Of a DNA stretch of 64,000 nucleotides, positions 22,401 through 28,674 are shown in pieces. This stretch comes from Leucobacter sp. UT-8R-CII-1-4 (GTDB lineage: Bacteria > Actinomycetota > Actinomycetes > Actinomycetales > Microbacteriaceae). The DNA is taken from assembly GCF_030010235.1 (NCBI RefSeq), contig NZ_JASCRS010000001.1:868001-932000 (forward strand), in the 5' to 3' direction. A program made the translations under genes and the position numbers. How positions within the stretch are numbered: position 1 is the stretch's first letter; each line of letters opens with the position of its first letter. The notes below the pieces were generated by a model that was given only the letters and a program-made list of their open reading frames with translations, was not told the origin of the DNA and searched no databases.

Positions 22401-23126
22401 TGACCAGCGTGAGTCGATCGTTCGCCACCTTCCGTCGACGCCTTGGACACGGTTAGAAATCAGCATGTGGGTGTGAAGCTGCGGATCTCCCTCGCGGGAG
22501 TCCCAGTGGTTGAACGTGGCAGCAAGTACGCCCTGGACGTGTGCTTGCGCGATTCCGTCCGTGCCGGTGCGCGTGCGGATGATGTCGGTTTCCAGCTTCT
22601 CCAATGTCGCGTCCATCGCGGCCTGGTGTGCAGCTTGAATCTGCCCCTTCATTTCTGGATCGGCCAGCGCCCACCAGCTACTCACGCTCTTGGGCGGGGA
22701 GAATACAAACTCGAACCCGGCAACGGATTGGGTTTCTTTCCGGCCGAGTTCTTCACGCTCGATCGACTCCAGCTTCGCGGTCTGTTCCTCTGTCGTCATT
22801 GTCGCGTCGAGTTCTTGTTCAACGCGAGCTGCGATGCGTTCTTCAACCGGCACTGGGGTCGCAAACTTTTTGCCGAGCTGCACTTCGGACAGTGGATCTT
22901 TCCCCTCACCAAACAGGAGCGCGAGCTGTCCCTCTTTGGCGACACGACCGTCTTTGATTCCGAGTGCGGCAAGCCCGCGGCCGCGCCACACCCCGGGTGG
23001 GGTGCCGTCCGCGAAATAGTAGGCGGCTTTGTCGCCTGTCATGAACCGTGGTTGTTCTTCCTGCACGGTGTCGTACAGGTACTTCCATGCCTCACGGTTG
23101 GCTCCGATGAGTGCGACAGTTAGCAT
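19494..23126 (-). CDS. traA: MobF-family conjugative relaxase-helicase (TraA/TrwC type)
   Basis: A 1210-residue two-part relaxase that nicks at oriT and unwinds plasmid or integrative-element DNA. The N-terminal TrwC domain has the metal-binding histidine cluster in DPQLHTHMLISN, and a tyrosine-rich start (WKYLYD, AAYYFADG). The helicase half has Walker A GPAGAGKTTS (about 585), Walker B LVIVDEAS (about 667) and a UvrD-like C-terminal motif TTAHRSQGRT (about 895). I chose the ATG at 23126, which has CTAGGAG upstream; the frame is open for another 150 codons but these overlap the zinc-finger gene in another frame. It is rich in TGTCGC/GCGACA between 20.28 and 20.79 kb. Confidence 0.92.
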   Translation of the reverse strand: MLTVALIGANREAWKYLYDTVQEEQPRFMTGDKAAYYFADGTPPGVWRGRGLAALGIKDGRVAKEGQLALLFGEGKDPLSEVQLGKKFATPVPVEERIAARVEQELDATMTTEEQTAKLESIEREELGRKETQSVAGFEFVFSPPKSVSSWWALADPEMKGQIQAAHQAAMDATLEKLETDIIRTRTGTDGIAQAHVQGVLAATFNHWDSREGDPQLHTHMLISNRVQGVDGRWRTIDSRWSLMPAVSTAGAYYDTVLMDEISNRFGVEWTTQKALEHPKEYRQYLVDGQRADTPAARHQFALDMGEKNGAVKWQIDAIPQELNDEYSTRAKQVAREKDRMIAEYVGKYGRAPGASEVIRIRQRATLRTRNVKKAQSLKGLTSSWRERARKHVGDSFSFADRVRDTHRARLNDLPLWSFRQDDVDDQAVLDAAELVLHELAGTRSTWKTRNAETGALRAIAGWRFRSPEDRELAARRITEVVLSQAIRLTPKNMLRTPNAFRTANGEDMFHPEARDLYTTREVWDAEERLLAAGNTLTGPRVTEADISERLFTPTGEKQRVLSPDQAAAVANIAASGRVVDVLVGPAGAGKTTSLEKLLELWQHTHGEGSVRGLAPTARAAEVLAESLKIETENTAKWLHEHRAAETRNEEVQDEFSMREGTLVIVDEASLAGTIALDTLREQAAQAGAKLLLVGDWAQLAAVDSGGAFGLLAQSRDDVAELVNLHRFKTEWEGDASKLLRLGKTSGLDPYIKHDRVKSGFEETIISQAVDAWKNDEAAGDKDSVSLLIAPQNDMVERLNTLARDWRIEIGEVDATREATIMSGVASPGDRIVTRQNKRTLRTDHDRWVKNNDEWIVSDILKSGDIVAVAGEETVVLPADYCADHVQLGYATTAHRSQGRTVTTAHFIVDSSTTRETFYVGMTRGKQANHAYVVVDSDTSIGDKSATPMWTSWRDILERAVLTKSGDLSAHDTGQEETERVTSIRQLVAEHQSLIVHELEKEHLPKLEALDLVDDTHESPYLGSVLANIRRLETLGQDPQEVIPVLLAKRELETAVDKLAVLHYRLAKHLERSELTMPKIAGIIEQAPRVGDAEIRAAIEDREYAIQLRAEQLVDQAIAENAPWLEEIGQPDFVNTEEWRRKATAVACFRDLYGVKGDSALGQEKGVAKNRDRDYQLLLGLLEASAFHQSRANSSHHDSPEMRPKPTLNY
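20286..20788. repeat. Dense TGTCGC/GCGACA hexamer cluster inside the relaxase gene
   Basis: Eleven copies of TGTCGC or its complement occur in about 500 bases: starts at 20286, 20297, 20451, 20518, 20524, 20636, 20650, 20667, 20679, 20768 and 20783. Both orientations are present. Random expectation for one hexamer on both strands is about 0.25 copies. The sites lie in the helicase-coding part and are compatible with the frame. Confidence 0.8.
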
Positions 23127-23644
23127 TTCGTGTCTCCTAGTTGTGCTCGGCGGCGCGAGCTTCGTTTGCGACATGTCGCACCGCAGTAACGTGTCCGTGT
23201 CGTGGGCGACACGAGAGGGGTGCCGCATTCCAGGCACACCGACAACGTGATTTGCCCTGAATGTCGCCACGATGCGACACGACATTCTGTGGAACAGAAC
23301 CGATGTCTCGACTGTCTGGGCACGAACACGATGTCGCATGATTCTCTGGCGCATGTCGCGGCGACAAGTTTGGAGATGGTGCCCATTCGTCGTTTGCGTG
23401 TCGCTTCGACTTCGCGGCGACATGTGTCGCTGCAGTAGCGGCGCTGTTTTGTCTTCGTGACAAATGTCGTGTCGCATCCTGGGCGCTCGCACGGGATCTG
23501 CCAGAGTCCAAGATCGTCTACTGGTTCTGCTGGGTGCGCGATCCCGCGCGGCATATGTCTCCGGGCAGCATCCCACTGCCTAGCTTCCCAAGCCCGCTGT
23601 TCCCTGGTCTTCGCCACAAGTGTCGGCTTACTTTGTCGTGTCGC
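23113..23644. repeat. Dense TGTCGC/GCGACA hexamer cluster over the zinc-finger gene
   Basis: Fourteen copies lie in about 530 bases: starts at 23113, 23168, 23174, 23206, 23262, 23274, 23332, 23354, 23361, 23399, 23417, 23425, 23470 and 23639. Two abutting copies make the perfect 14-bp palindrome TGCGACATGTCGCA at 23167-23180. The cluster spans the relaxase start and the whole three-zinc-finger gene. Confidence 0.85.
23120..23617 (-). CDS. Small protein with three Cys-rich zinc-finger-like repeats
   Basis: A 165-residue basic protein with three copies of a short module: CERPGCDTTFV then RRYCSDTCR; CARESCDIVFV then HRFCSTECR; CLECGTPLV then TRYCGATCR. Each module offers four cysteines and probably binds one zinc. 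Between and after them are arginine-rich segments, so DNA or RNA binding is likely. Its stop overlaps the relaxase start, so the two are co-expressed. It may be an accessory of conjugative transfer, such as an oriT- or motif-binding protein. I do not recognise a named family. Confidence 0.75.
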   Translation of the reverse strand: MAKTREQRAWEARQWDAARRHMPRGIAHPAEPVDDLGLWQIPCERPGCDTTFVTKTKQRRYCSDTCRREVEATRKRRMGTISKLVAATCARESCDIVFVPRQSRHRFCSTECRVASWRHSGQITLSVCLECGTPLVSPTTRTRYCGATCRKRSSRRRAQLGDTKC

Positions 23645-24257
23645 GACGACGCAGGAGAATCGACGCTGGGGTCACTCGTTCATGAGTCCGCTTGAACTTC
23701 CGTCGCGCTTGTGCAGCGCGGGAGACTCGACGGTTTGCTGCCTCTTCTTTGGCTCGTCTTTCGCTTCGCCACACCTCCGTCCTGCGGAGCTCCTCAAAGA
23801 CATTGACCAAGCGAAGGCGTTCTTGAATGTCGTCTGGGAGCCTCCGCGACCAAATTGCATCCGCCACTATCGGAAAAATAAAGACCAGTGCTGCAGAGAT
23901 GACTGCTGCTGCGATCAGCCAGGTGTTGTCGCTGAACCAGAACTTCGAAGCGGCACAGAGTCCGAAGCTCACGAGTATCCATGTACCGGTCAGCCAGAGT
24001 TGAAACCTGAAGGCTTCATGCTGCTTCATCGGATACGGTGCGGCGTTGACCAGCGGTAGGCACCCCTCTTGGTCAAAGAAATCAGCAACGTTCGGCTCCC
24101 GGTAGAAGTGCTGGATCCTCACGAGAAGACGTTCATGCTCAACATGCGTAGGAGCCTTTTCGTAAGTCTCCACGTCTCGGATGAGGTGTTCGTTTTCTCT
24201 GCTCTTTCGTTGGGACGAGTCCATGAAGAGCAGCTTGATTCGACCTGTGTTTTTCAT
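23628..24257 (-). CDS. Hypothetical membrane protein of the mobile region
   Basis: A 209-residue protein with a hydrophilic N-terminus (about 1-80), two closely spaced membrane helices (about 85-105, LTGTWILVSFGLCAASKF, and 112-130, WLIAAAVISAALVFIF) and a very basic C-terminal half (many Arg/Lys, about 140-209). Both ends should face the cytoplasm. Just ten bases separate it from the zinc-finger gene, so it begins the transfer operon. The start could instead be the ATG at 24224; neither has a strong ribosome site. Function unknown; a role in mating-channel or DNA anchoring is only a guess. Confidence 0.65.
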   Translation of the reverse strand: MKNTGRIKLLFMDSSQRKSRENEHLIRDVETYEKAPTHVEHERLLVRIQHFYREPNVADFFDQEGCLPLVNAAPYPMKQHEAFRFQLWLTGTWILVSFGLCAASKFWFSDNTWLIAAAVISAALVFIFPIVADAIWSRRLPDDIQERLRLVNVFEELRRTEVWRSERRAKEEAANRRVSRAAQARRKFKRTHERVTPASILLRRRDTTK

Positions 24258-24541
24258 CTTGTTTTCTTTCGCTTAAGCCCAAGTGCTCGTCACTTGGACT
24301 GCTACTCGAAGGGGTAGCTCGCGCAGTGGCGTGTCACGGAACGTGAAACGGGTGCATCCTCAAATGCCAGTCGTGTACCCCAAACCTCCGGCTCCGCCGA
24401 GGTTTCCCCTGCTTCCTCTCTCCTGGCTCTCTAGCTCCTGTTTCCCGGCTGCTCTGCCTGTGCTTCGGCCCTCGCCACTCTCGACCATCTGCACTCGGCT
24501 TGTGGCAATAAAGAAGTGCGCGGCGGCAGGCTTCGTGAAGC
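24258..24541. other. Divergent intergenic region of the mobile segment
   Basis: This 284-base region separates the leftward relaxase operon from the rightward FHA gene and so should hold both promoters. It contains a pyrimidine-rich tract on the plus strand (about 24395-24480). I could not identify a convincing oriT nick site or promoter pair. Confidence 0.4.
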
Positions 24542-25273
24542 ATGAAGAGTCTCACTAACTGCTGGTTCTGCTATTCACTGATCTTGGTGGACGACACCGT
24601 GACCGAACCTTGTCCGGTTTGCAAGGTGCTCCCGAAGGAACACCGACCGGACACCTCACCGAGAGCGGACACGATGATCGCTGGTGCCGCAATCACCACC
24701 ACAGAGGCAGAGTCGAATGTCGAGGTACAACCGGCACTCGATCAGACGCTCGTGCAACAGCAAGCAAGTTCGTCCGCACCCTGGGTGGCGACCAATGTCG
24801 CGAGCGCGGCACCAGGTGCCGCTGCGGCGACAAATGTTGAAGTCGCTCACTCGCCCAATGTCGCGAATGATGCTGAGGACATTTTCACGCACGCCGAAAA
24901 CGATGCGACACGACTTCGGAAAGCGTCGACGCGGTGGGCGTGGGTTGTTGAGACAGGACAGGGCGACATCATCCCCCTCCCACATGTCTCTTGCGTCATC
25001 GGGCGCGACCCAGAAGCGACATTGGGTGAAGCCGCAGTAAAGATCCACGACAAGACACGCACAGTCTCAAAGTCGCACGCGCGACTCACCTATGACGCGA
25101 CACAGGCGCAGTGGCATGTCGCAGACCTCGCCTCATCCAACGGCACTGTCGTTCTCGTGAATGGACAAGAGGTTGATGTCGCGGCGAACACTGCCGAGTG
25201 GGTGCCGCAGTATTTCAAGCTCGGTGACATGGCTTGTCGCATCACACGGATGCAAGTCCCGTCTCGCCCATAA
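24542..25273 (+). CDS. Zinc-ribbon and FHA-domain protein
   Basis: A 243-residue protein. The N-terminus has two CxxC pairs (CWFC at about 8-11 and CPVC at about 24-27), a zinc ribbon. A long alanine-, valine- and asparagine-rich linker follows. Residues about 137-240 form a forkhead-associated domain: VIGRDPEA, VSKSHARL and SSNGTVV are the phosphothreonine-binding loops. FHA proteins read Ser/Thr-kinase marks; no kinase gene is in the window. The linker coincides with the TGTCGC-rich stretch and encodes repeated N-V-A units. It lies in the mobile segment and may be a regulatory accessory gene. Confidence 0.82.
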   Translation: MKSLTNCWFCYSLILVDDTVTEPCPVCKVLPKEHRPDTSPRADTMIAGAAITTTEAESNVEVQPALDQTLVQQQASSSAPWVATNVASAAPGAAAATNVEVAHSPNVANDAEDIFTHAENDATRLRKASTRWAWVVETGQGDIIPLPHVSCVIGRDPEATLGEAAVKIHDKTRTVSKSHARLTYDATQAQWHVADLASSNGTVVLVNGQEVDVAANTAEWVPQYFKLGDMACRITRMQVPSRP

Positions 25274-25306
25274 AACGGTCTGTCGCAGCGCAGCGACATT
25301 GCGACA
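24796..25306. repeat. Dense TGTCGC/GCGACA hexamer cluster over the FHA gene
   Basis: Thirteen copies in about 510 bases: starts at 24796, 24827, 24859, 24905, 24963, 25016, 25097, 25117, 25177, 25235, 25281, 25293 and 25301. The last three are in the non-coding region just after the stop codon, followed by a CGACA-rich run (to about 25326). So the enrichment is not purely a protein-coding effect. Confidence 0.85.
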
Positions 25307-25363
25307 GATCACGACACGACACGACAAGTGCCAACTAAAAAACAAAAGTAAGGAAGTTCCAAA

Positions 25364-25855
25364 ATGTCCAACGCCATCACTGAAATCACTTTCGCTTGCG
25401 GACACCAAGAAGATCGTGACTTGTCAGCGAAACCTGCTGGCGACCGCAGAAGTTACGCGAGCTGGCTTGCAAAACAGAAATGCACCGAATGTTGGAAGCG
25501 GACGTCGAAGAGGGAAGTGTCAGCTGAAATCAAAGCAGAGCGTGAAGCGGAGATGGCGGCCGCCGAAGAGGATCAGGAACAGAGCAATCTGCCGATACTG
25601 CAGGGCAGTCCGAAACAGGCGTCTTGGGCGTTGCAGACCCGTTTCAACATGTTGCGGGGTTTGTATGCCGACTTCGTAGAAGGCGGGAGCATGTCAGAGG
25701 CGGAGTTTGATGGTGAGGTGCTCGATCTTGTGCGGAAGATTGATCGGGCAAAGTGGTGGATTGATAATCGCGAGGCCGATAACCACGAGCTGCTGGAAAT
25801 GCTGAAAGACCCGGGTGAAGCCGCGTTCGGAACCAGCAATGAAAACCCGTTCTGA
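25364..25855 (+). CDS. Hypothetical protein with a Cys/His metal-site N-terminus
   Basis: A 163-residue protein. FACGHQ and KCTECW near the N-terminus (about 11-43) look like one zinc site of the kind seen in plasmid and phage hypothetical proteins. An acidic, glutamate- and alanine-rich helix follows (about 50-75), then a helical C-terminal half (about 85-150). AAGGAAG stands upstream of the ATG. It follows the FHA gene by 90 bases on the same strand. The hexamer so frequent before it is absent here. Function unknown. Confidence 0.65.
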   Translation: MSNAITEITFACGHQEDRDLSAKPAGDRRSYASWLAKQKCTECWKRTSKREVSAEIKAEREAEMAAAEEDQEQSNLPILQGSPKQASWALQTRFNMLRGLYADFVEGGSMSEAEFDGEVLDLVRKIDRAKWWIDNREADNHELLEMLKDPGEAAFGTSNENPF

Positions 25856-25955
25856 ATACACTGACGCTGCATATGTGCGTAGCGTTTCAAACGTGGAGCT
25901 GGGGAGCGAAACGCCTCACCAGTCATACGGAGCGAAGCCATAAGCGGCAGCTCGG

Positions 25956-25980
25956 CTGGGAAGCGGGTCAAGCTTCCCAG
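25956..25980. terminator. Possible terminator between convergent small genes
   Basis: CTGGGAAGC at 25956-25964 pairs perfectly with 25972-25980 across a seven-base loop. It overlaps the stop of the leftward small gene and lies after the rightward hypothetical gene, so it may serve both. There is no clear T-run. Confidence 0.35.
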
Positions 25981-26258
25981 TCGAGAGCTTCAGCTTCGTT
26001 CGCTGCAATGAAGCGGCGGCGGTACTCTGCATCACGCTGCGCCGGGGTGAACGCGGCCAGATAGTAGCGGTCGCATTCTTGTTCGAGAGATTCGATTGTC
26101 TCACTCGCGGTGACCTTGGCTGAGGTCTCACCGAGATAGAAAAAAGCGGCAACAGGGGAAGGGAGATCTTGCAACCCAATCTCCCCGAGCTGCAGTTGCT
26201 CAGCGAGAATTTCAAGCTGCTCCATGACTGGTGCGGGGAGCACTACTTTGCGGCTCAT
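25968..26258 (-). CDS. Small hypothetical protein
   Basis: A 96-residue acidic, largely helical protein (VMEQLEILAEQLQLGE, later FTPAQRDAEYRRRF). I do not recognise a family. Its start overlaps the stop of the NrdH-like gene by four bases, so it is co-translated with it. Such small partners beside NrdH are common on actinobacterial mobile elements. Confidence 0.6.
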   Translation of the reverse strand: MSRKVVLPAPVMEQLEILAEQLQLGEIGLQDLPSPVAAFFYLGETSAKVTASETIESLEQECDRYYLAAFTPAQRDAEYRRRFIAANEAEALDWEA

Positions 26259-26482
26259 TTTGCTGCTTCGGTCGCGATCTTATCGGGACGGAAACCTGTC
26301 CAGTGATCGGTGTCAGTTATCACGACTGGTGCGCTGAGGTATCCGAGTGATTTCACCAGTTCAAGAGCTTCAGCGTCTTCGGTGAGGTCGACAATCTCAT
26401 AATCGAGGCCCTTGCTATCCAAAGCCCGATACGTTGATTTGCACTGCACGCAGCTTGGCTTGCTGTAGACGGTGATTGCCAT
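26255..26482 (-). CDS. NrdH-like glutaredoxin
   Basis: A 75-residue redoxin. It has the redox motif CVQC (residues 11-14) in YSKPSCVQCKSTYRALD, the cis-proline in SAPVVI and a C-terminal WTGFRPDKI, all typical of NrdH, the electron donor of class Ib ribonucleotide reductase. No reductase genes (nrdE, nrdF, nrdI) are near, so it is an orphan copy, perhaps carried by the mobile segment. AGGAGG seven bases before this ATG decides the start. The frame is open much further upstream but the added sequence is not protein-like. Confidence 0.88.
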   Translation of the reverse strand: MAITVYSKPSCVQCKSTYRALDSKGLDYEIVDLTEDAEALELVKSLGYLSAPVVITDTDHWTGFRPDKIATEAAK

Positions 26483-26867
26483 GATGTCCTCCTGAATGTA
26501 AGACGCACTCTCTCGCGCATCCTCCACATCAAATTTCTTTTCCCTTTTGGGTGATTCATCACCCTTAGAGACAGCACGGAGCTGTCCACCGGCGTCAAGC
26601 TGGCAACGCGCGGCACGCAGTGACGGGCGAGGCAGTAAGCCGGTTGATTGCGGAGCGATGGAACGTAAAATGCGCTTGCGCAAAAGGAAAAAGAAATATG
26701 AACAGCACGCGAAGCGTGTCCGAAAGAATGCACTTGCGGTGCATAAAAGTTGTTCCACGACTAGGCTTTCCGACACACCTCGGTGGCGGAATAGCTTCAA
26801 GAATTGGCGTGAAACGCACACCAGGTGATAGTCTTCTACGGTTGCCTAAAGCAACGCACAGAGATGT
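26483..26867. other. Intergenic region before the tRNA
   Basis: No gene is supported in these 385 bases. It should hold the promoters of the nrdH-like gene and of tRNA-Met. A near-perfect palindrome, GGGTGATTCATCACCC at 26550-26565, lies 68 bases upstream of the nrdH-like start and could be an operator. Several short frames on both strands lack start signals. Confidence 0.4.
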
Positions 26868-26944
26868 GGCTGAGTAGCTCAGCTGGTTAGAGCGCGCGAC
26901 TCATAATCGCGAGGTCGCGGGATCGAGCCCCGCCTCAGCTACCA
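26868..26944 (+). tRNA. tRNA-Met (anticodon CAU, elongator type)
   Basis: A full cloverleaf of 77 bases including CCA. The acceptor stem GGCTGAG pairs with CTCAGCT (one G-U), the D stem GCTC with GAGC, the anticodon stem CGCGA with TCGCG around loop CTCATAA, and the T stem GCGGG with CCCGC around ATCGAGC. CAU could also be a lysidine-modified tRNA-Ile; overall the sequence resembles actinobacterial elongator tRNA-Met. It is the integration target of the adjacent integrase element. Confidence 0.92.
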
Positions 26945-26979
26945 AAAGAACCCCTGGTCTTACCAGGGGTTCTTTCATT
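26900..26979 (+). repeat. attL-like direct repeat (tRNA 3' half plus terminator)
   Basis: This 80-base segment, from the anticodon loop through CCA and the terminator, recurs at 28454-28533 with three mismatches. The central 48 bases (26911-26958) are identical to 28465-28512. It marks one end of an element integrated at the tRNA 3' end. Confidence 0.88.
26947..26975 (+). terminator. tRNA-Met terminator
   Basis: A perfect 12-bp stem (AAGAACCCCTGG with its complement) around a five-base loop begins two bases after the CCA. It may also stop transcripts of the convergent integrase gene. Confidence 0.8.
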
Positions 26980-28222
26980 ATGCCGCAGCTTGTCCATTTC
27001 GCAGGTGTCTGCTGATTGCATCGGCTATAAGTGCCAACTCGAATTCACTTAGATTGTCGAGGTCCACGGTTACTCGGTTGCTTGGCGGACCGTCTTGCCC
27101 TTTTGCTCTAGGCCAGGACGTAGACGTTGTCACATTCGCAAGCTCGTCAAACGTGACAGCGGCATAGATCTGCGTAGTGCTCAAGCTTAAATGCCCAAGG
27201 AGCTCTTGAATCTCCCGAATGTTTCCACCTTTGCGCAACCCCACCGTTGCAGCTCTGTGCCGTAGCGAGTGCAGGCACCAATTCCCAATATACGCCTTCG
27301 TTCGTTTGTATACGGTCGAGGGATGCAGGTGCTTCCCCGTTTTCTGGTTTCGGAAGTAGTACCCACTTCCTTGTCGTCGCTCCAGCTCTACCAAGAGCTC
27401 TAAAGCTAGATCGTTCAGCGGCACGAACCGGACTCTGTCGCCTTTCCCATGAACCGTAAGAGTCCTGCCGACTCGATCACGGGTATGAAGAACTGTAATT
27501 TCGTTTCTTCGCATTCCCAGAGATCCTGCAAGCGCGATAGTGGTTTGAACTTCTAACCCCGCTGAGTAAAAAGCGTCAAACATGTCGTCTTCTAGGATTG
27601 GGGCGCGTGGAGGCTTACCCGGTCGAATGCTCTGTAGGTCGATAGTTGGATCAGTGGAGATGTATCCAGCTTTGAGCGCCCAACCATAGAAGGAAACGAA
27701 AGAGGCTCGGATCTTCCTTCTGTACTCCTGACTCCACCGGTATTTGTTTTCACGCAAGTACTCACCAAGCATCTGAGGCGTTGCCAAAAGCGGATCCTTC
27801 GTTCCAGCAAAACGCCGGATGTCACCCAGCCGTTGAGTAACCGTCTCCTCGGCCCGGTTTATCGAGCGCAAGTGCAACGCGTAGTTAAGAAGCAAGGGCG
27901 AAGTGACGGTTTCCGCCCTATGAGGAACGAAGTCAATCGCTCGCGCCAACCCAACCATGGGATTGCTGGCTATCAGTTCTCTCTGCGCAGCCCAGTGAAA
28001 AAAGACCTGAGCCACTCGATGAACTTTGCGAAGGTACGAAATTGACCAGATAGCAGCTGATCTTCGGAAGAAAACTTCTAGCCGTTGATTTGTAATTGAT
28101 TCAATTCCACAAACGGGTAAGTACCGGTCGAGTAGCTTTAAGGATTGCGCCTTGTACGTTGGTGACGCTGTTCTGTCGAAGTCCTTGCCAAATTGGTCTA
28201 GGAGCGATTGCCGACTGTCCAT
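26978..28222 (-). CDS. Tyrosine recombinase (integrase)
   Basis: A 414-residue phage-type integrase. The N-terminal half holds SAM-like DNA-binding segments. The catalytic half shows Arg in GMRRNEIT (about 236), the HxxR box in HSLRHRAAT (about 317-320), the second His in LLGHLSLSTT and the nucleophile Tyr in QIYAAV (about 352). GGGAGGG before the ATG supports the start. Its 3' end abuts the tRNA terminator and the gene is enclosed by the two att-like repeats, so it is the integrase that used this tRNA. Base composition is visibly lower in GC than the neighbouring chromosome. Confidence 0.92.
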   Translation of the reverse strand: MDSRQSLLDQFGKDFDRTASPTYKAQSLKLLDRYLPVCGIESITNQRLEVFFRRSAAIWSISYLRKVHRVAQVFFHWAAQRELIASNPMVGLARAIDFVPHRAETVTSPLLLNYALHLRSINRAEETVTQRLGDIRRFAGTKDPLLATPQMLGEYLRENKYRWSQEYRRKIRASFVSFYGWALKAGYISTDPTIDLQSIRPGKPPRAPILEDDMFDAFYSAGLEVQTTIALAGSLGMRRNEITVLHTRDRVGRTLTVHGKGDRVRFVPLNDLALELLVELERRQGSGYYFRNQKTGKHLHPSTVYKRTKAYIGNWCLHSLRHRAATVGLRKGGNIREIQELLGHLSLSTTQIYAAVTFDELANVTTSTSWPRAKGQDGPPSNRVTVDLDNLSEFELALIADAISRHLRNGQAAA

Positions 28223-28453
28223 TGGTCCCTCCCGCAGCGCTCCCCCATCGCAATGTCGATTTTGATCTTGCTCAAAATGAAAATCTGGCAGATGGTATAC
28301 GATTTTTCGGGCACGGCTCGGACAACTAGACCTAAACGTTATCCAACTCGAAGCAACCGGTTGGTTCGGAATTCAGAGAGCGAAACAACCTTTGGCAGAG
28401 AGTCAATTGATCGTTCCACCTGGCCTGCATTTTCAAGATTGTCAGCCAACGCG

Positions 28454-28533
28454 CTCATAATCGTGAGGTCGCGGGATCGAGCCCCGCCTCAGCTACCAAA
28501 AGAACCCCTGGTTTCACCAGGGGTTCTTTCATT
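28454..28533 (+). repeat. attR-like direct repeat (tRNA 3' fragment plus terminator)
   Basis: It is 77/80 identical to 26900-26979. One mismatch is in the anticodon stem (TCGTG instead of TCGCG) and two are in the terminator loop. The 5' half of a tRNA is missing, so it is not a functional tRNA gene. The hairpin at 28500-28528 remains intact. Confidence 0.88.
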
Positions 28534-28674
28534 GTGTACTACATGGCTCTCTTCGTTGCTGCGCAAACGGGCGACGTCTCAAACATTTGCTTTGCCCGGT
28601 CTGCGTTTGATCAGCTTCCTTCAACGGCTATCTGGGGTAAGACCCGAAGACGTCCGCGATGGACTATTAACGCC

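Larger units (their letters stand above)
26900..28533. mobile_element. Integrase-only element in tRNA-Met (about 1.55 kb)
   Basis: The segment between the two 80-base repeats contains only the integrase gene and about 230 bases upstream of it. The left repeat keeps the tRNA intact; the right copy is a tRNA 3' fragment with its own terminator. This is the layout of a tRNA-integrated genomic island reduced to its integrase. The relaxase region lies on the other side of the tRNA and is not inside these repeats. Confidence 0.75.

Noticed and set aside
22443-23123. Plus-strand open frame of 226 codons over the relaxase N-terminus
   Set aside because: The minus strand carries the conserved relaxase histidine cluster here; the plus frame has no ribosome site.
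23137-23644. CRISPR-like array suggested by the repeated TGTCGC/GCGACA units
   Set aside because: Spacing is irregular, units are only six bases in both orientations, and they lie inside coding sequence. No cas genes are present.
26620-26877. Small plus-strand frame running into tRNA-Met
   Set aside because: It overlaps the tRNA 5' end, lacks a ribosome site and has no protein-like pattern.
28454-28533. Second tRNA gene
   Set aside because: Only the 3' half of the tRNA is present; acceptor and D-arm 5' sequences are missing, so it is an attachment-site duplicate.
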